Below, one piece after another: positions 55,038-62,346 of a DNA stretch of 64,000 nt. Positions within the stretch are counted from its first letter, which is position 1. Each line of letters opens with the position of its first letter. The position numbers were made by a program, and so were the translations under genes. The stretch comes from Limnohabitans sp. 2KL-1. GTDB lineage: Bacteria > Pseudomonadota > Gammaproteobacteria > Burkholderiales > Burkholderiaceae_C. The stretch spans positions 620,001 to 684,000 of the forward strand of contig NZ_NESL01000002.1 in the NCBI RefSeq assembly GCF_003063435.1. Reading direction: 5' to 3'. The notes beneath the pieces are model-generated. The model was not told the DNA's origin. It made no database searches and saw nothing but the letters and a program-made list of their open reading frames with translations.

Positions 55038-55577
55038 ATGAACCCACAAACCATCCTCCACTTCTGGTTCACCGAACTCACCCCCAAGCACCACTTCGCC
55101 AAAGACGCCGCCTTGGACGAAGCCATCCGCACCCGCTTCGGGACCACGCTCGAAGCTGCGGCGCGGTGTGAGTTGTTTACCTGGCGCGCCACGCCCGAGG
55201 GGCGCTTGGCCGAGGTCTTGGTGCTCGACCAGTTCTCGCGCAATGTCTACCGCGACACCCCCCAAGCCTTTGCGCAGGACGCGCTGGCCTTGGCGCTGGC
55301 GCAAGAGCTGGTGGCCAGCGGGCAAGACCGCGGCCTGCCCTTGGCGCAGCGCAGCTTTGCCTACATGCCCTACATGCACAGCGAGTCCGCCCTGGTGCAC
55401 GCCCAAGCCGTCCGCCTGTTTGCGCAACCGGGCATGGAAGACACCCTGCGCTTCGAGCAGCGCCACCAAGCCATCATCGAGCGCTTTGGCCGTTACCCCC
55501 ACCGGAATGTCATCTTGGGCCGCAACTCCACGCCCGAGGAGTTGGCTTTTTTGAGTGAGCCGGGGTCGGGGTTTTAA
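55038..55577 (+). CDS. DUF924 family protein (intact copy)
   Basis: About 179 residues from ATG 55038; an upstream ATG at 55002 is possible but adds nothing conserved. Family features: ILHFWFTELTPKHHFAKDAALDEAIRTRFG, VLVLDQFSRNVYRDTPQAFAQD, FAYMPYMHSES and the C-terminal RNVILGRNSTPEELAFLSEP. DUF924 is a TPR-like all-helical family of unknown function. It is the only full-length copy here, and its last 50-60 bases recur four more times in the surrounding array. It starts about 40 bases after the Xre antitoxin. Confidence 0.85.
   Translation: MNPQTILHFWFTELTPKHHFAKDAALDEAIRTRFGTTLEAAARCELFTWRATPEGRLAEVLVLDQFSRNVYRDTPQAFAQDALALALAQELVASGQDRGLPLAQRSFAYMPYMHSESALVHAQAVRLFAQPGMEDTLRFEQRHQAIIERFGRYPHRNVILGRNSTPEELAFLSEPGSGF
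55525..55577 (+). repeat. DUF924-tail repeat, copy 3 (within the intact gene)
   Basis: The 3' end of the intact DUF924 gene and the presumed source of the others: ACGCCCGAGGAGTTGGC, then the core GAGCCGGGGTCGGGGTTTTA. Confidence 0.85.
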
Positions 55578-55628
55578 GCCATATCCCTTAGATGGGCAGC
55601 GCTGGTCAATCGCTTTAAACTACACCCC

Positions 55629-55919
55629 ATGCGACCCTCCCAAGCACTCAGCCAACACCGCGACGCCGTCTGCCAAGCCGCAGCCCGTTATCGCGTGGCG
55701 AACCCGCGCGTGTTTGGGTCGGCTTTGCATGGCCACGACGTCGAGGGCAGCGACTTGGATTTGTTGGTAGACCCTCTGCCCGGCACCACGCTGTTTGATT
55801 TGGGTGGCTTGCAAGACGAATTGCAAACCTTGTTGGGTGTGTCCGTGGATGTGCTCACGCCCAAAGACTTGCCGCCCAAGTTTCGGGATGCGGTGGTGCA
55901 AGAAGCCCGCCCGCTATGA
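55629..55919 (+). CDS. mntA: MntA-type nucleotidyltransferase antitoxin
   Basis: A 96-residue minimal nucleotidyltransferase with FGSALHGHDVEGSDLDLLVD: Gly30-Ser31 and Asp42/Asp44 form the active site. In characterised MntA-HepT pairs the nucleotidyltransferase adenylylates a Tyr of the HEPN toxin and so inactivates it. The following HEPN gene overlaps by ATGA. It starts about 50 bases after the DUF924 stop. Confidence 0.85.
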   Translation: MRPSQALSQHRDAVCQAAARYRVANPRVFGSALHGHDVEGSDLDLLVDPLPGTTLFDLGGLQDELQTLLGVSVDVLTPKDLPPKFRDAVVQEARPL

Positions 55920-56263
55920 AGATCAACCGTTTGCCCGATTACTTGGGCCACATGCGCCAAGCGATCGCCGACGCACAGGCCTTCACAGAAGGCATGGCTC
56001 AGCCCGATTTCGAGCAGGACAAGCGCACCCAGCAGGCAGTGGTAATGAGCTTGATTGTCTTGGGCGAAGCGGCAACAAAGGTCATGGACCAGCACCCTGA
56101 ATTCGCCGCAGAGCACGCGGAAATTCCATGGCGAAGCATGCGCGGCATGCGCAACCGCATTGCACACGGTTATTTCGACATCGACCTTGCCGTGGTTTGG
56201 GACACGCTGCAAACAGCCCTGCCGACACTCAAAGTTCAGCTCGATTCCTTCGTCTCTGAGTGA
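55916..56263 (+). CDS. hepT: HepT-type HEPN ribonuclease toxin (DUF86)
   Basis: A 115-residue HEPN protein with the RX4-6H active motif RNRIAH (Arg79 to His84) followed by GYFDID; the Tyr in this stretch matches the residue modified by MntA in known pairs. It overlaps mntA by four bases. The last codon and stop (GAG TGA) lie inside a DUF924-tail repeat, so the true C terminus may have been replaced. Confidence 0.85.
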   Translation: MKINRLPDYLGHMRQAIADAQAFTEGMAQPDFEQDKRTQQAVVMSLIVLGEAATKVMDQHPEFAAEHAEIPWRSMRGMRNRIAHGYFDIDLAVVWDTLQTALPTLKVQLDSFVSE

Positions 56264-56283
56264 GCCGGGGTCGAGGTTTTAAG
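56258..56283 (+). repeat. DUF924-tail repeat, copy 4
   Basis: The shortest copy, GAGTGAGCCGGGGTCGAGG then TTTTAAG, fused to the very end of the HEPN gene and supplying its stop codon. Confidence 0.75.
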
Positions 56284-56371
56284 ATCGTCATGGTTTTGAA
56301 ATCGGCCTGAATGCCCTTGGCCGCAGAACCTCGCTAAACTTGCCCCATGCACCCCGCCATTGCCCAACACC
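56262..56371 (+). repeat. Direct repeat unit A, copy 2
   Basis: Matches 52694-52809: DUF924 tail, a spacer of about 65 bases containing ATCGGCCTGAATGCCCTTGG and CTCGCTAAACTTGCCC, then the start of a nucleotidyltransferase. Here the nucleotidyltransferase is complete. Confidence 0.8.
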
Positions 56372-56655
56372 GCGCCGATATTTCGGCCATCTGTCAGCGA
56401 TACCAAATCCGCCGACTGGAGGTGTTCGGCTCGGCCGCCCGTGCCGATGACTTTGACGCAGAACGCAGCGACGCCGACTTTCTGGTGGAGTTCTCACCCG
56501 AGGCCCCTGCAGACTTGCACCGCTTTTTTGGTATCCAGTCAGAACTGGAGACACTTCTGGGACGTGGGGTTGATCTGATCGAGCCCGGTGCCGTATGTAA
56601 CCCCTTTGTGCTGGCCAGCATCAACCAGCACCGCGAGTCGATTTATGCAGCATGA
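56347..56655 (+). CDS. MNT-type nucleotidyltransferase without a HEPN partner
   Basis: A 102-residue nucleotidyltransferase (RRLEVFGSAARADDFDAERSDADFLVEFSP): GS at 28-29 and Asp42/Asp44 are intact. Related genes are normally followed by a HEPN toxin, but here a short remnant and another DUF924 tail follow, so it is an orphan antitoxin. It is distinct in sequence from the mntA at 55629. Confidence 0.82.
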   Translation: MHPAIAQHRADISAICQRYQIRRLEVFGSAARADDFDAERSDADFLVEFSPEAPADLHRFFGIQSELETLLGRGVDLIEPGAVCNPFVLASINQHRESIYAA

Positions 56656-56745
56656 CCCTCGCGGTTGATCACGTTGTTCAGTCTTTGCTGAGCGCACAAC
56701 CGCAAATCAAGCTTGTAAGAAGCCCTGCGCTTCAAATCAGCACCC

Positions 56746-56850
56746 ATGCGACCATCCCAAGCACTCAGCCAACACCGCGACGCCGTCCTCGGTCGCGAGT
56801 CCGCGCCCGAGGTACTGGCGTTTTGAGCGAACTGGGGTCGGGGTTTTAAG
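56746..56850 (+). pseudogene. Fusion remnant: mntA 5' end joined to a DUF924 tail
   Basis: Bases 56746-56787 match the first 42 bases of mntA (55629 onward) with one difference, including MRPSQALSQHRDAV. From 56788 the sequence switches to CTCGGTCGCGAGTCCGCGCC and the DUF924 tail. The rest of mntA and any HEPN gene are missing. The preceding 90 bases show no gene. Confidence 0.7.
56788..56850 (+). repeat. DUF924-tail repeat, copy 5
   Basis: Most diverged copy: GCCCGAGGTACTGGCGTTTT, then GAACTGGGGTCGGGGTTTTA. Two small changes break the reading frame. Confidence 0.75.
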
Positions 56851-56874
56851 CCTTCCCAGTGAGCGTTGTCATTC

Positions 56875-56915
56875 TTGACAACACACGGAACATGTTGGCA
56901 AAATAGCCAACATGT
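56875..56915 (+). promoter_or_regulatory. tumE promoter with overlapping palindromic operator
   Basis: A consensus TTGACA (56875-56880) and CAAAAT (56899-56904) are 18 bases apart. A perfect 10-bp inverted repeat, ACATGTTGGC (56890-56899) and GCCAACATGT (56906-56915), covers the -10 box and the ATG. Transcription would start at about 56911, one base from the ATG. A protein bound to the palindrome would block the promoter, as expected for antitoxin autoregulation. Confidence 0.6.
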
Positions 56916-57196
56916 CTGCCGAACTGATTACCCGCTTCAGGAATATCACACCCGATGGTGGCGTGATCGAGTTAGTGGTCTGGAAGGTGCCCACCCCGGT
57001 TCCACCTACCGAACACGGCTTCAAATACCGTGCGGTCTATGCCAAGGATGGCGTTCGCATCGTTGGCTTTGACAACGAGCGGGGCAAAGGCGACCACTGC
57101 CATTTGGACGGGCAAGAGCTGCCTTACACATTCACAGGCGTGGACCAACTGGTGGAAGACTTCATCGCCGCTGTAGCGGCCAGGAGAGCAACATGA
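56912..57196 (+). CDS. TumE-family toxin (DUF6516-like)
   Basis: A 94-residue protein: ITPDGGVIELVVWKVPTPVPPTEHGFKYRAVYAKDGVRIVGFDNERGKGDHCHLDGQE matches the TumE toxin family. It is followed by its TumA-like antitoxin with a 4-base overlap. The molecular target is not clear from the sequence. The messenger appears nearly leaderless. Confidence 0.82.
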   Translation: MSAELITRFRNITPDGGVIELVVWKVPTPVPPTEHGFKYRAVYAKDGVRIVGFDNERGKGDHCHLDGQELPYTFTGVDQLVEDFIAAVAARRAT

Positions 57197-57546
57197 CCGA
57201 GCGATTTTTGACCATCACGCTGCAACCCGACTGGCAAGCCGGTTTGCGTGCAGCTGCCCAAGCGGCGCAGAAAAGCACTTACCAAGGCGAAGTGCTCAAC
57301 TTTGAAAGCCCCGGCCACTTCTTTGGCCAGCTGACCGAAAAGCGCTGGGCGCTGGTGCGTACCGCGCAAGGCAAGGGCGAGCTTTCGGTGCGCGAGCTGG
57401 CACGGTTGGTGGACCGCGATGTCAAGCGCGTGCACGAAGACGTGGTGGTGCTGGCCGACCTGGGGCTGCTGGAGCGCACCGAGTCTGGCGGTGTGCTTTG
57501 CCCTTACTCGTCCATGCACATTGACATGTATCTCAAGGCTGCTTGA
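57193..57546 (+). CDS. TumA-like DNA-binding antitoxin
   Basis: A 117-residue protein with a C-terminal winged-helix segment (LVRTAQGKGELSVRELARLVDRDVKRVHEDVVVLADLGLLERTE) of the HVO_A0114/MarR-like type. It overlaps the toxin gene by ATGA and would bind the palindrome in front of tumE. Confidence 0.82.
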   Translation: MTERFLTITLQPDWQAGLRAAAQAAQKSTYQGEVLNFESPGHFFGQLTEKRWALVRTAQGKGELSVRELARLVDRDVKRVHEDVVVLADLGLLERTESGGVLCPYSSMHIDMYLKAA

Positions 57547-57714
57547 ATGACCTCGGTCAATCAGGTTTCGGACTCATCCGACGAACGTGACCACTCGCTG
57601 GACGAGCAATGGGCACAAGAAGCAGAAAGCCGTCTGGGCGCTTATTACCGGGGTGAGGTTCAAGCCATCCCGCTGAACGAGGTCGTGGCCCAATACCCAG
57701 TCAAATTGGGATGA
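57547..57714 (+). CDS. Orphan addiction-module antitoxin (Unstab_antitox type), shortened
   Basis: A 55-residue frame whose ATG directly follows the tumA stop. SLDEQWAQEAESRLGAYYRGEVQAIPLNEVVAQY matches the C-terminal half of the small PF09720-type antitoxins that pair with ParE/RelE toxins. The N-terminal half of the family is missing and no toxin gene follows, so it is probably a remnant. Too short for most gene callers. Confidence 0.6.
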   Translation: MTSVNQVSDSSDERDHSLDEQWAQEAESRLGAYYRGEVQAIPLNEVVAQYPVKLG

Positions 57715-57721
57715 GCCAAAA

Positions 57722-57759
57722 ATACCCAAATAAGGTATGATCAAACCCATTATGGGTAT
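57722..57759 (+). promoter_or_regulatory. Possible operator of the HTH-nucleotidyltransferase gene
   Basis: ATACCCA (57722-57728) and TGGGTAT (57753-57759) form an inverted repeat with a 24-base gap; further half-sites AATACCC (57691) and GGTAT (57734) are nearby. The right arm touches the likely ATG at 57758. Autorepression by the encoded winged helix is plausible. Confidence 0.4.
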
Positions 57760-58381
57760 GAATACCGCTTCAATCACCTCTTCCATCGCCAACGCGCTGT
57801 TTTCAAAGGTGCGTCAGCGCGTGCTGGCCGTGCTGTTTTTGGCACCGGACCGCAGCTTCTACACCAACGAGGTGATTGGCCTCGTGCAGTCAGGCGCTGG
57901 GGCTGTGCAGCGCGAGTTGGCCGATCTGGCCGCAGCGGGTTTGCTCACGGTTCGCAAACAGGGCAACCAAAAACACTTTCAAGCCAACGCAGCCTCGCCC
58001 GTGTTTACCGAGCTGCGCGCTCTGGTGCTCAAAACCATGGGGCTGGCCGATGTGTTGCGCACGGCGCTATTGCCCATTGCGCCGCAAATCGCGCTGGCGT
58101 TTGTTTTTGGCTCCATGGCCAAGCAACAAGACACCAGCGCCAGTGATATCGACGTGCTGCTGGTCAGCGACACGCTGGGCTATGGCGATGTGTTCGCAGC
58201 GCTGGAGCCCGCCAGCCAAACACTGGGGCGCCCAATCAACCCTGCCATTTACTCAGCGACCGACTTCAAAGCTCGCCAGCTGGGTGACAATGCCTTCATC
58301 AACCGCGTGACGCAACAGCCAAAAATATGGCTGATCGGCCAGGAGGAGTCACCACAACATGAGCCCACCCACCCCACTTGA
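57758..58381 (+). CDS. Winged-helix and nucleotidyltransferase fusion protein
   Basis: About 207 residues. Residues 1-90 form a winged helix (RQRVLAVLFLAPDRSFYTNEVIGLVQSGAGAVQRELADLAAAGLLTV); residues 108-160 a nucleotidyltransferase core (LAFVFGSMAKQQDTSASDIDVLLVSD, with GS and Asp130/Asp132). Such fusions act as antitoxin-like regulators beside HEPN genes. The frame opens at 57737, but the start at 57758 begins the conserved part. It overlaps the decayed HEPN gene by 23 bases. Confidence 0.8.
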   Translation: MNTASITSSIANALFSKVRQRVLAVLFLAPDRSFYTNEVIGLVQSGAGAVQRELADLAAAGLLTVRKQGNQKHFQANAASPVFTELRALVLKTMGLADVLRTALLPIAPQIALAFVFGSMAKQQDTSASDIDVLLVSDTLGYGDVFAALEPASQTLGRPINPAIYSATDFKARQLGDNAFINRVTQQPKIWLIGQEESPQHEPTHPT

Positions 58382-58775
58382 AAACCTGAGTGGCCCCAGC
58401 GGCTCGCTCAAAGCGGAGCCGCCCGACGCCACCGAAATCGCGGGTTTGCTGCGAACGGGCAGCACCCGTTTAACCGACGCAACCAACGCCACACTGGCGT
58501 TGGAAAGCCGCTTTGATCTGGCCTGCAACGCGGCTCACGCCTTGTGTTTGGCTGCATTGCAAAAGAAAGGCTTTCGCCCGAGCAACCGCTACATCGTCTT
58601 TTAGGCATTGCCCCACACACTGGGGCTGGGGGCTGAGGTTTGGCGTGTGCTGGACTTGTGTCACAACAAGTGCAACCTCGGTGAATAAGAAGGCATGATG
58701 GATGTCGATGAGCGCTTGGTCGTCGACCTGATCAAAGCCACACAACAAGTTTGGCAAGCGTTACAGAAACCCTAA
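58359..58775 (+). pseudogene. HEPN-like partner gene, broken by a stop and a frameshift
   Basis: The frame gives ESRFDLACNAAHALCLAALQKKGFRPSNRYIVF, then a TAG where relatives read glutamine (CAG). It resumes with ALPHTLGLGAEVWRVLDLCHNKCNLGE and a TAA, after which a shifted frame carries MDVDERLVVDLIKATQQVWQAL. Joined together these resemble the HEPN-like proteins encoded after HTH-nucleotidyltransferases. Two or more mutations have inactivated it. Confidence 0.7.
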
Positions 58776-58812
58776 AGCCCAAACTCGCCCACACACACCA
58801 AGCGCCCGTCCC

Positions 58813-59439
58813 ATGACAGCCCATCACATCACCACCCTCCCCGCCCTGCGAAATCTCTACGGCCCTGCCCGCGAGCGTTCGCTCAAAAAAGAGATCCCGT
58901 CGCTCGACGCGCATGCGCTGCAGTTCATTGGTTTGTCGCCCTTTGTGGTGCTGGCCAGCAGCGATGCGGATGGGCACATGGACGCTTCGCCTCGCGGGGG
59001 CGATGCGGGTTTCGTCAAGGTGCTGGACACGCAGACGCTCTTGTTGCCCGATGCACCAGGCAACAACCGGTTGGACACGCTGGAGAACATCGTCGCCACG
59101 GGCAGCCTGGGGCTGTTGTTCATGGTGCCGGGCTTTGACGAAACTTTGCGCGTGAATGGCCGGGCCGTGTTGTCCACCGACCCGGCCGACTTGGCCCTGT
59201 GCGCCGATGCACGGCGCACGCCCGCGCTGGCGATCCGCCTGACGGTGGATTCGGTGTACCTGCATTGCGCCAAGGCCTTCATGCGCTCCAAGCTGTGGGA
59301 CGCTTCGCACCACATCGACCGCGATCAGATGCCCAGCATGGGCGAAATGCTGCGCGATCAGATGCGGGCCTTCCACGGCCAAGAGACCGAAGCCGAAACC
59401 CAGGCCCAGATGCTGGCGCGCTACCGGCAGTCGCTTTAA
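58813..59439 (+). CDS. Pyridoxamine 5'-phosphate oxidase-family flavoprotein (MSMEG_1061-like)
   Basis: A 208-residue PPOX-fold, probably FMN-dependent protein. ALQFIGLSPFVVLASSDADGHMDASPRGGDAGFVKVLD, the NNRLDTLENIVATGSLGLLFMVPGFDETLRVNGRAVL stretch and HCAKAFMRSKLWD are typical. The substrate is unknown. It marks the right border of the accessory island, and its codon use is again like the housekeeping genes. Confidence 0.9.
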   Translation: MTAHHITTLPALRNLYGPARERSLKKEIPSLDAHALQFIGLSPFVVLASSDADGHMDASPRGGDAGFVKVLDTQTLLLPDAPGNNRLDTLENIVATGSLGLLFMVPGFDETLRVNGRAVLSTDPADLALCADARRTPALAIRLTVDSVYLHCAKAFMRSKLWDASHHIDRDQMPSMGEMLRDQMRAFHGQETEAETQAQMLARYRQSL

Positions 59440-59585
59440 GGCCAAGAAGTTGGTGCGCAAGTTGTCCCGTCTGTCTGTGCATGAAGTTGTGGACAACAAC
59501 GTGGACATCCGTGCAAACCCTTATTCGGTGCGGCTTGGCTCAGGGTGCCACAAAAACAGGCAGCACCACCCAATGCGGCGGGGCT

Positions 59586-60608
59586 TCACTTGCCCGGATG
59601 CCCCGGTGGCGGCAAGTCAAGACCCATGATGCGCTGCCCCAGCCATTTCAAACCCGGGCCCACATCCATGCGGCGGCTTTTTTGCACCGCAGTGGGGTGG
59701 GCCTGCCCAGGTTGCAGCGGCATGCCGATGTCAAAGGCAAAGACATAGTCGGGCTCTTGCCCCATGCGCAAGTCGGTCACCACCAAGTTCTCGCTGTTGC
59801 GCTGCACCTTCAAAAAACCATCGGTAAACCGGGCCAGCCGCTGCAATTGCGGGTGATCTGCATGCTGGGCCGCCAGTGCACCACCCCGCTCATGGGCCAC
59901 AAAGCGAATGGCGCGGCGACCGTCAAAAACAGAATAAAACCCCTCATGAAAGTGCTCGCCGTCGATCGCCACCACGCGCCAAAGCAGCGTGGTCAAGGGC
60001 GCGGGCGTGACCAGCAATTGCTGACTGGATACGCCTTGGGCCTGCAGCGACTGACGGGCGTGTTGCGTGACCCAAGCTTGACCCAGGGCGCTCCAGGCCA
60101 GATAAGCGGTGCTGAAGACCAGCGCCCAGCCGTTGATGGCCAAAGCCCGCCCCACGGTCCTGACGCGCAGCGCCGCCACCACGCCACACAGCAAGGGCAG
60201 TGAATACACCGGGTCAATGATGAACATGCTGCCCAGACCATAAGCCTCGTCGGTGAAAGGCTGGAACACCTGGGTGCCGTAAATCGTCATCAGGTCCAGC
60301 AAAGGGTGCGTGACCAGCGCCAGCATGATGGCCCACCACCAGCGTCCGTACAGTTGCGGCTGACGATGGACGCGGCTGACCACCCAGGCCATGGGAAAGG
60401 CGAAAAGCGCCAGCAACAGCAAGGCATGGGTTTCGGCGCGGTGCCGGACCATGTTCAGGATCGGGTCACCGTGGTCCAACAGCACATCCAAGTCAGGCAA
60501 CAAGCCGGCCACACCGCCCCACAGGACCGACTTCCACAACGCGACGCGCCGCCCCATGACAGCCACACCGATCGAGGCACCTAGCAGTACTTGCGTGACG
60601 GAATCCAC
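59586..60608 (-). CDS. YdjM-like membrane-bound metal-dependent hydrolase
   Basis: About 340 residues from a GTG at 60608 (the frame opens at 60653). VTQVLLGASIGVAV, LPDLDVLLDHGDPI, HRAETHALLLL and THPLLDLMTIYGTQVFQPF supply the His/Asp pattern of the YdjM/DUF457 family. Several helices make it an inner-membrane protein. The soluble C-terminal 140 residues are not assigned. E. coli YdjM is LexA-regulated; no LexA site was identified here. Confidence 0.85.
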   Translation of the reverse strand: MDSVTQVLLGASIGVAVMGRRVALWKSVLWGGVAGLLPDLDVLLDHGDPILNMVRHRAETHALLLLALFAFPMAWVVSRVHRQPQLYGRWWWAIMLALVTHPLLDLMTIYGTQVFQPFTDEAYGLGSMFIIDPVYSLPLLCGVVAALRVRTVGRALAINGWALVFSTAYLAWSALGQAWVTQHARQSLQAQGVSSQQLLVTPAPLTTLLWRVVAIDGEHFHEGFYSVFDGRRAIRFVAHERGGALAAQHADHPQLQRLARFTDGFLKVQRNSENLVVTDLRMGQEPDYVFAFDIGMPLQPGQAHPTAVQKSRRMDVGPGLKWLGQRIMGLDLPPPGHPGK

Positions 60609-60864
60609 AGTGTTTGACCTTTGAAAACAGGGGCTTGTGAGCCCAACGCGCATGGCGTGAAAAGCAGGTCAATTGACCCCCATCAAGAGATTAACGGCTT
60701 TTGCAAATCCTCTGGGCTGACAGCCCGTTGTGCGCCCGGACGAATCAGGCCTGGATTTGAATCGGTATACACCCCGCTTTGATGGCCCGAAGTTTGATGC
60801 GCGTCAGACAAACAAGCCACACCCCAGCCTAAAAAGACAGGTTCCACGCCACAGGAGACAAGCC

Positions 60865-61704
60865 ATGAAACGACAGATCGACCGCAGCAGCATCGCGCTC
60901 GATGCGATATCCAGCACTTTGCTCATCCCACTGATTGCCCGCGCACGGGGTGGCGACATCTACCCTTGGCTAGACCCTGGCGATGTACAGGCCCAGCACG
61001 TCATGGCCAGATTTGGCCATGACGTTGACCCTTTGCTGCAAGACAGGTCTGCCATGCTGAACGTGCTTTGGCGAACCCGGCTGATGAAGCGCCTGGCGGA
61101 AGACTTTTTTCAACACCATCCGGCTTCACAAGGCATCAATCTGGGGGCGGGTCTGTCTGATTATTTTCAGTGGCTCAACAATGGCCACAACCGTTGGCTG
61201 GATGCGGATTTGGAAGGGGTGGTGACATTGAGGCATTTGCTCTTGCCTGAGCATTCGGCAACAGCCAGTGACGTCTGCATTGATCTGACCCAGCGCGGCT
61301 GGTGGGAACAACTTGGCCTGAATGACCGTGCGACGCGCGAACCGATGCTGCTGTTGTGCGAAGGTGTGCTGATGTATTTGACACCCACTCAAGTGCGAGC
61401 CTTCTTCAACGAAATCGGCAACAACGCACCGGAGGGGTCCGAGTTGATCTGCGACTTCATGACGCCCATGGGCATTGGCCATGCCCATATGGCCCCCAGC
61501 GTATCAGGCACCGGTGCGCAATTTCGCTGGGGAGCCCACAATGCCTTGGAAATCGCTCATTTTCATCCCCGACTGGAGTTGCTGGCACAGCACACCGTCG
61601 CCGAGCTGTATGGTTGGGCTTACTGTTGGGCCGAAATGTGCATGACCCCGTGGACGGGCGGCCCCCTCTACGGCGTGGCGCACCTGCAAATCGCGCAGCC
61701 CTGA
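60865..61704 (+). CDS. SAM-dependent methyltransferase, LCMT/TcmP-like
   Basis: About 279 residues from ATG 60865, behind CAGGAGACAAGCC; an open frame from 60730 is rejected. GINLGAGLSDYFQWLN is the SAM-binding loop, and LLLCEGVLMYLTPTQVRAFFNEIG with GSELICDFMTP is typical of the leucine-carboxyl/polyketide O-methyltransferase superfamily. The substrate is unknown. Confidence 0.8.
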   Translation: MKRQIDRSSIALDAISSTLLIPLIARARGGDIYPWLDPGDVQAQHVMARFGHDVDPLLQDRSAMLNVLWRTRLMKRLAEDFFQHHPASQGINLGAGLSDYFQWLNNGHNRWLDADLEGVVTLRHLLLPEHSATASDVCIDLTQRGWWEQLGLNDRATREPMLLLCEGVLMYLTPTQVRAFFNEIGNNAPEGSELICDFMTPMGIGHAHMAPSVSGTGAQFRWGAHNALEIAHFHPRLELLAQHTVAELYGWAYCWAEMCMTPWTGGPLYGVAHLQIAQP

Positions 61705-61790
61705 GAACCCCATCAGCCAGCATGACCCCGGACAGTGCAGGTAGATCATTCGCGCCATAATTGAATGAAAATTCATTTTGACGCTTTGCC

Positions 61791-62306
61791 ATGCACACCA
61801 CCGCACACACGCCCTCCTCCGACGCAACCGCTGCACAAGCCATGGTCTGGACCGATTCGCTCCACACAGGCGATGTCCGCATGGATGAAACACACCGCGA
61901 ATTCACGGACATGATCAACCTGATCCTGGCCACACCCGAAGCCGAACAACTGCCGATTTACAAAGAATTTCTGAACCACACCGTCGAGCATTTCGCGCAG
62001 GAAGAGCGTTGGATGCTGGCCACCGGCTTTTCGGCCGACAACTGCCACGCCGAGCACCACGCCACCATTTTGGAGACCATGCGTGTGGTGGAAGCCCATT
62101 ACCTGGACAGCGACCCGACCATCATCACCCGCATGGCCGAAGCACTGGCCGAGTGGTTCCCGGGCCATGCCGCCAGCATGGACGCGGGCTTGGCCGCCCA
62201 CCTGAAATCGGTGGGTTTTGACAGCGTGAGCGAAACGCTGGCCGATCCATCGGCCATTCAAAACGTGACCATGTCGGGTTGCGGCAGCGTCAGCTGCAGC
62301 AGCTGA
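61791..62306 (+). CDS. Hemerythrin-like metal-binding protein
   Basis: A 171-residue four-helix protein with the hemerythrin ligand pattern: LHTGDVRMDETHREFTDMI, HTVEHFAQEERWM, CHAEHHATILETM and WFPGHAASMDAGL. A di-iron centre binding O2 or acting in redox sensing is typical. The C terminus adds a Cys-containing tail, MSGCGSVSCSS, not part of the fold. Confidence 0.88.
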   Translation: MHTTAHTPSSDATAAQAMVWTDSLHTGDVRMDETHREFTDMINLILATPEAEQLPIYKEFLNHTVEHFAQEERWMLATGFSADNCHAEHHATILETMRVVEAHYLDSDPTIITRMAEALAEWFPGHAASMDAGLAAHLKSVGFDSVSETLADPSAIQNVTMSGCGSVSCSS

Positions 62307-62346
62307 TCCACAAGCCCGGCGGGTGGCGTAAAACAGCCCGCGCAGA

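Noticed and set aside
52600-58800. Integron or site-specific recombination array
   Set aside because: No integrase gene and no attC-like folded sites were found; the repeated element is a coding-gene tail, not a recombination site of a known type.
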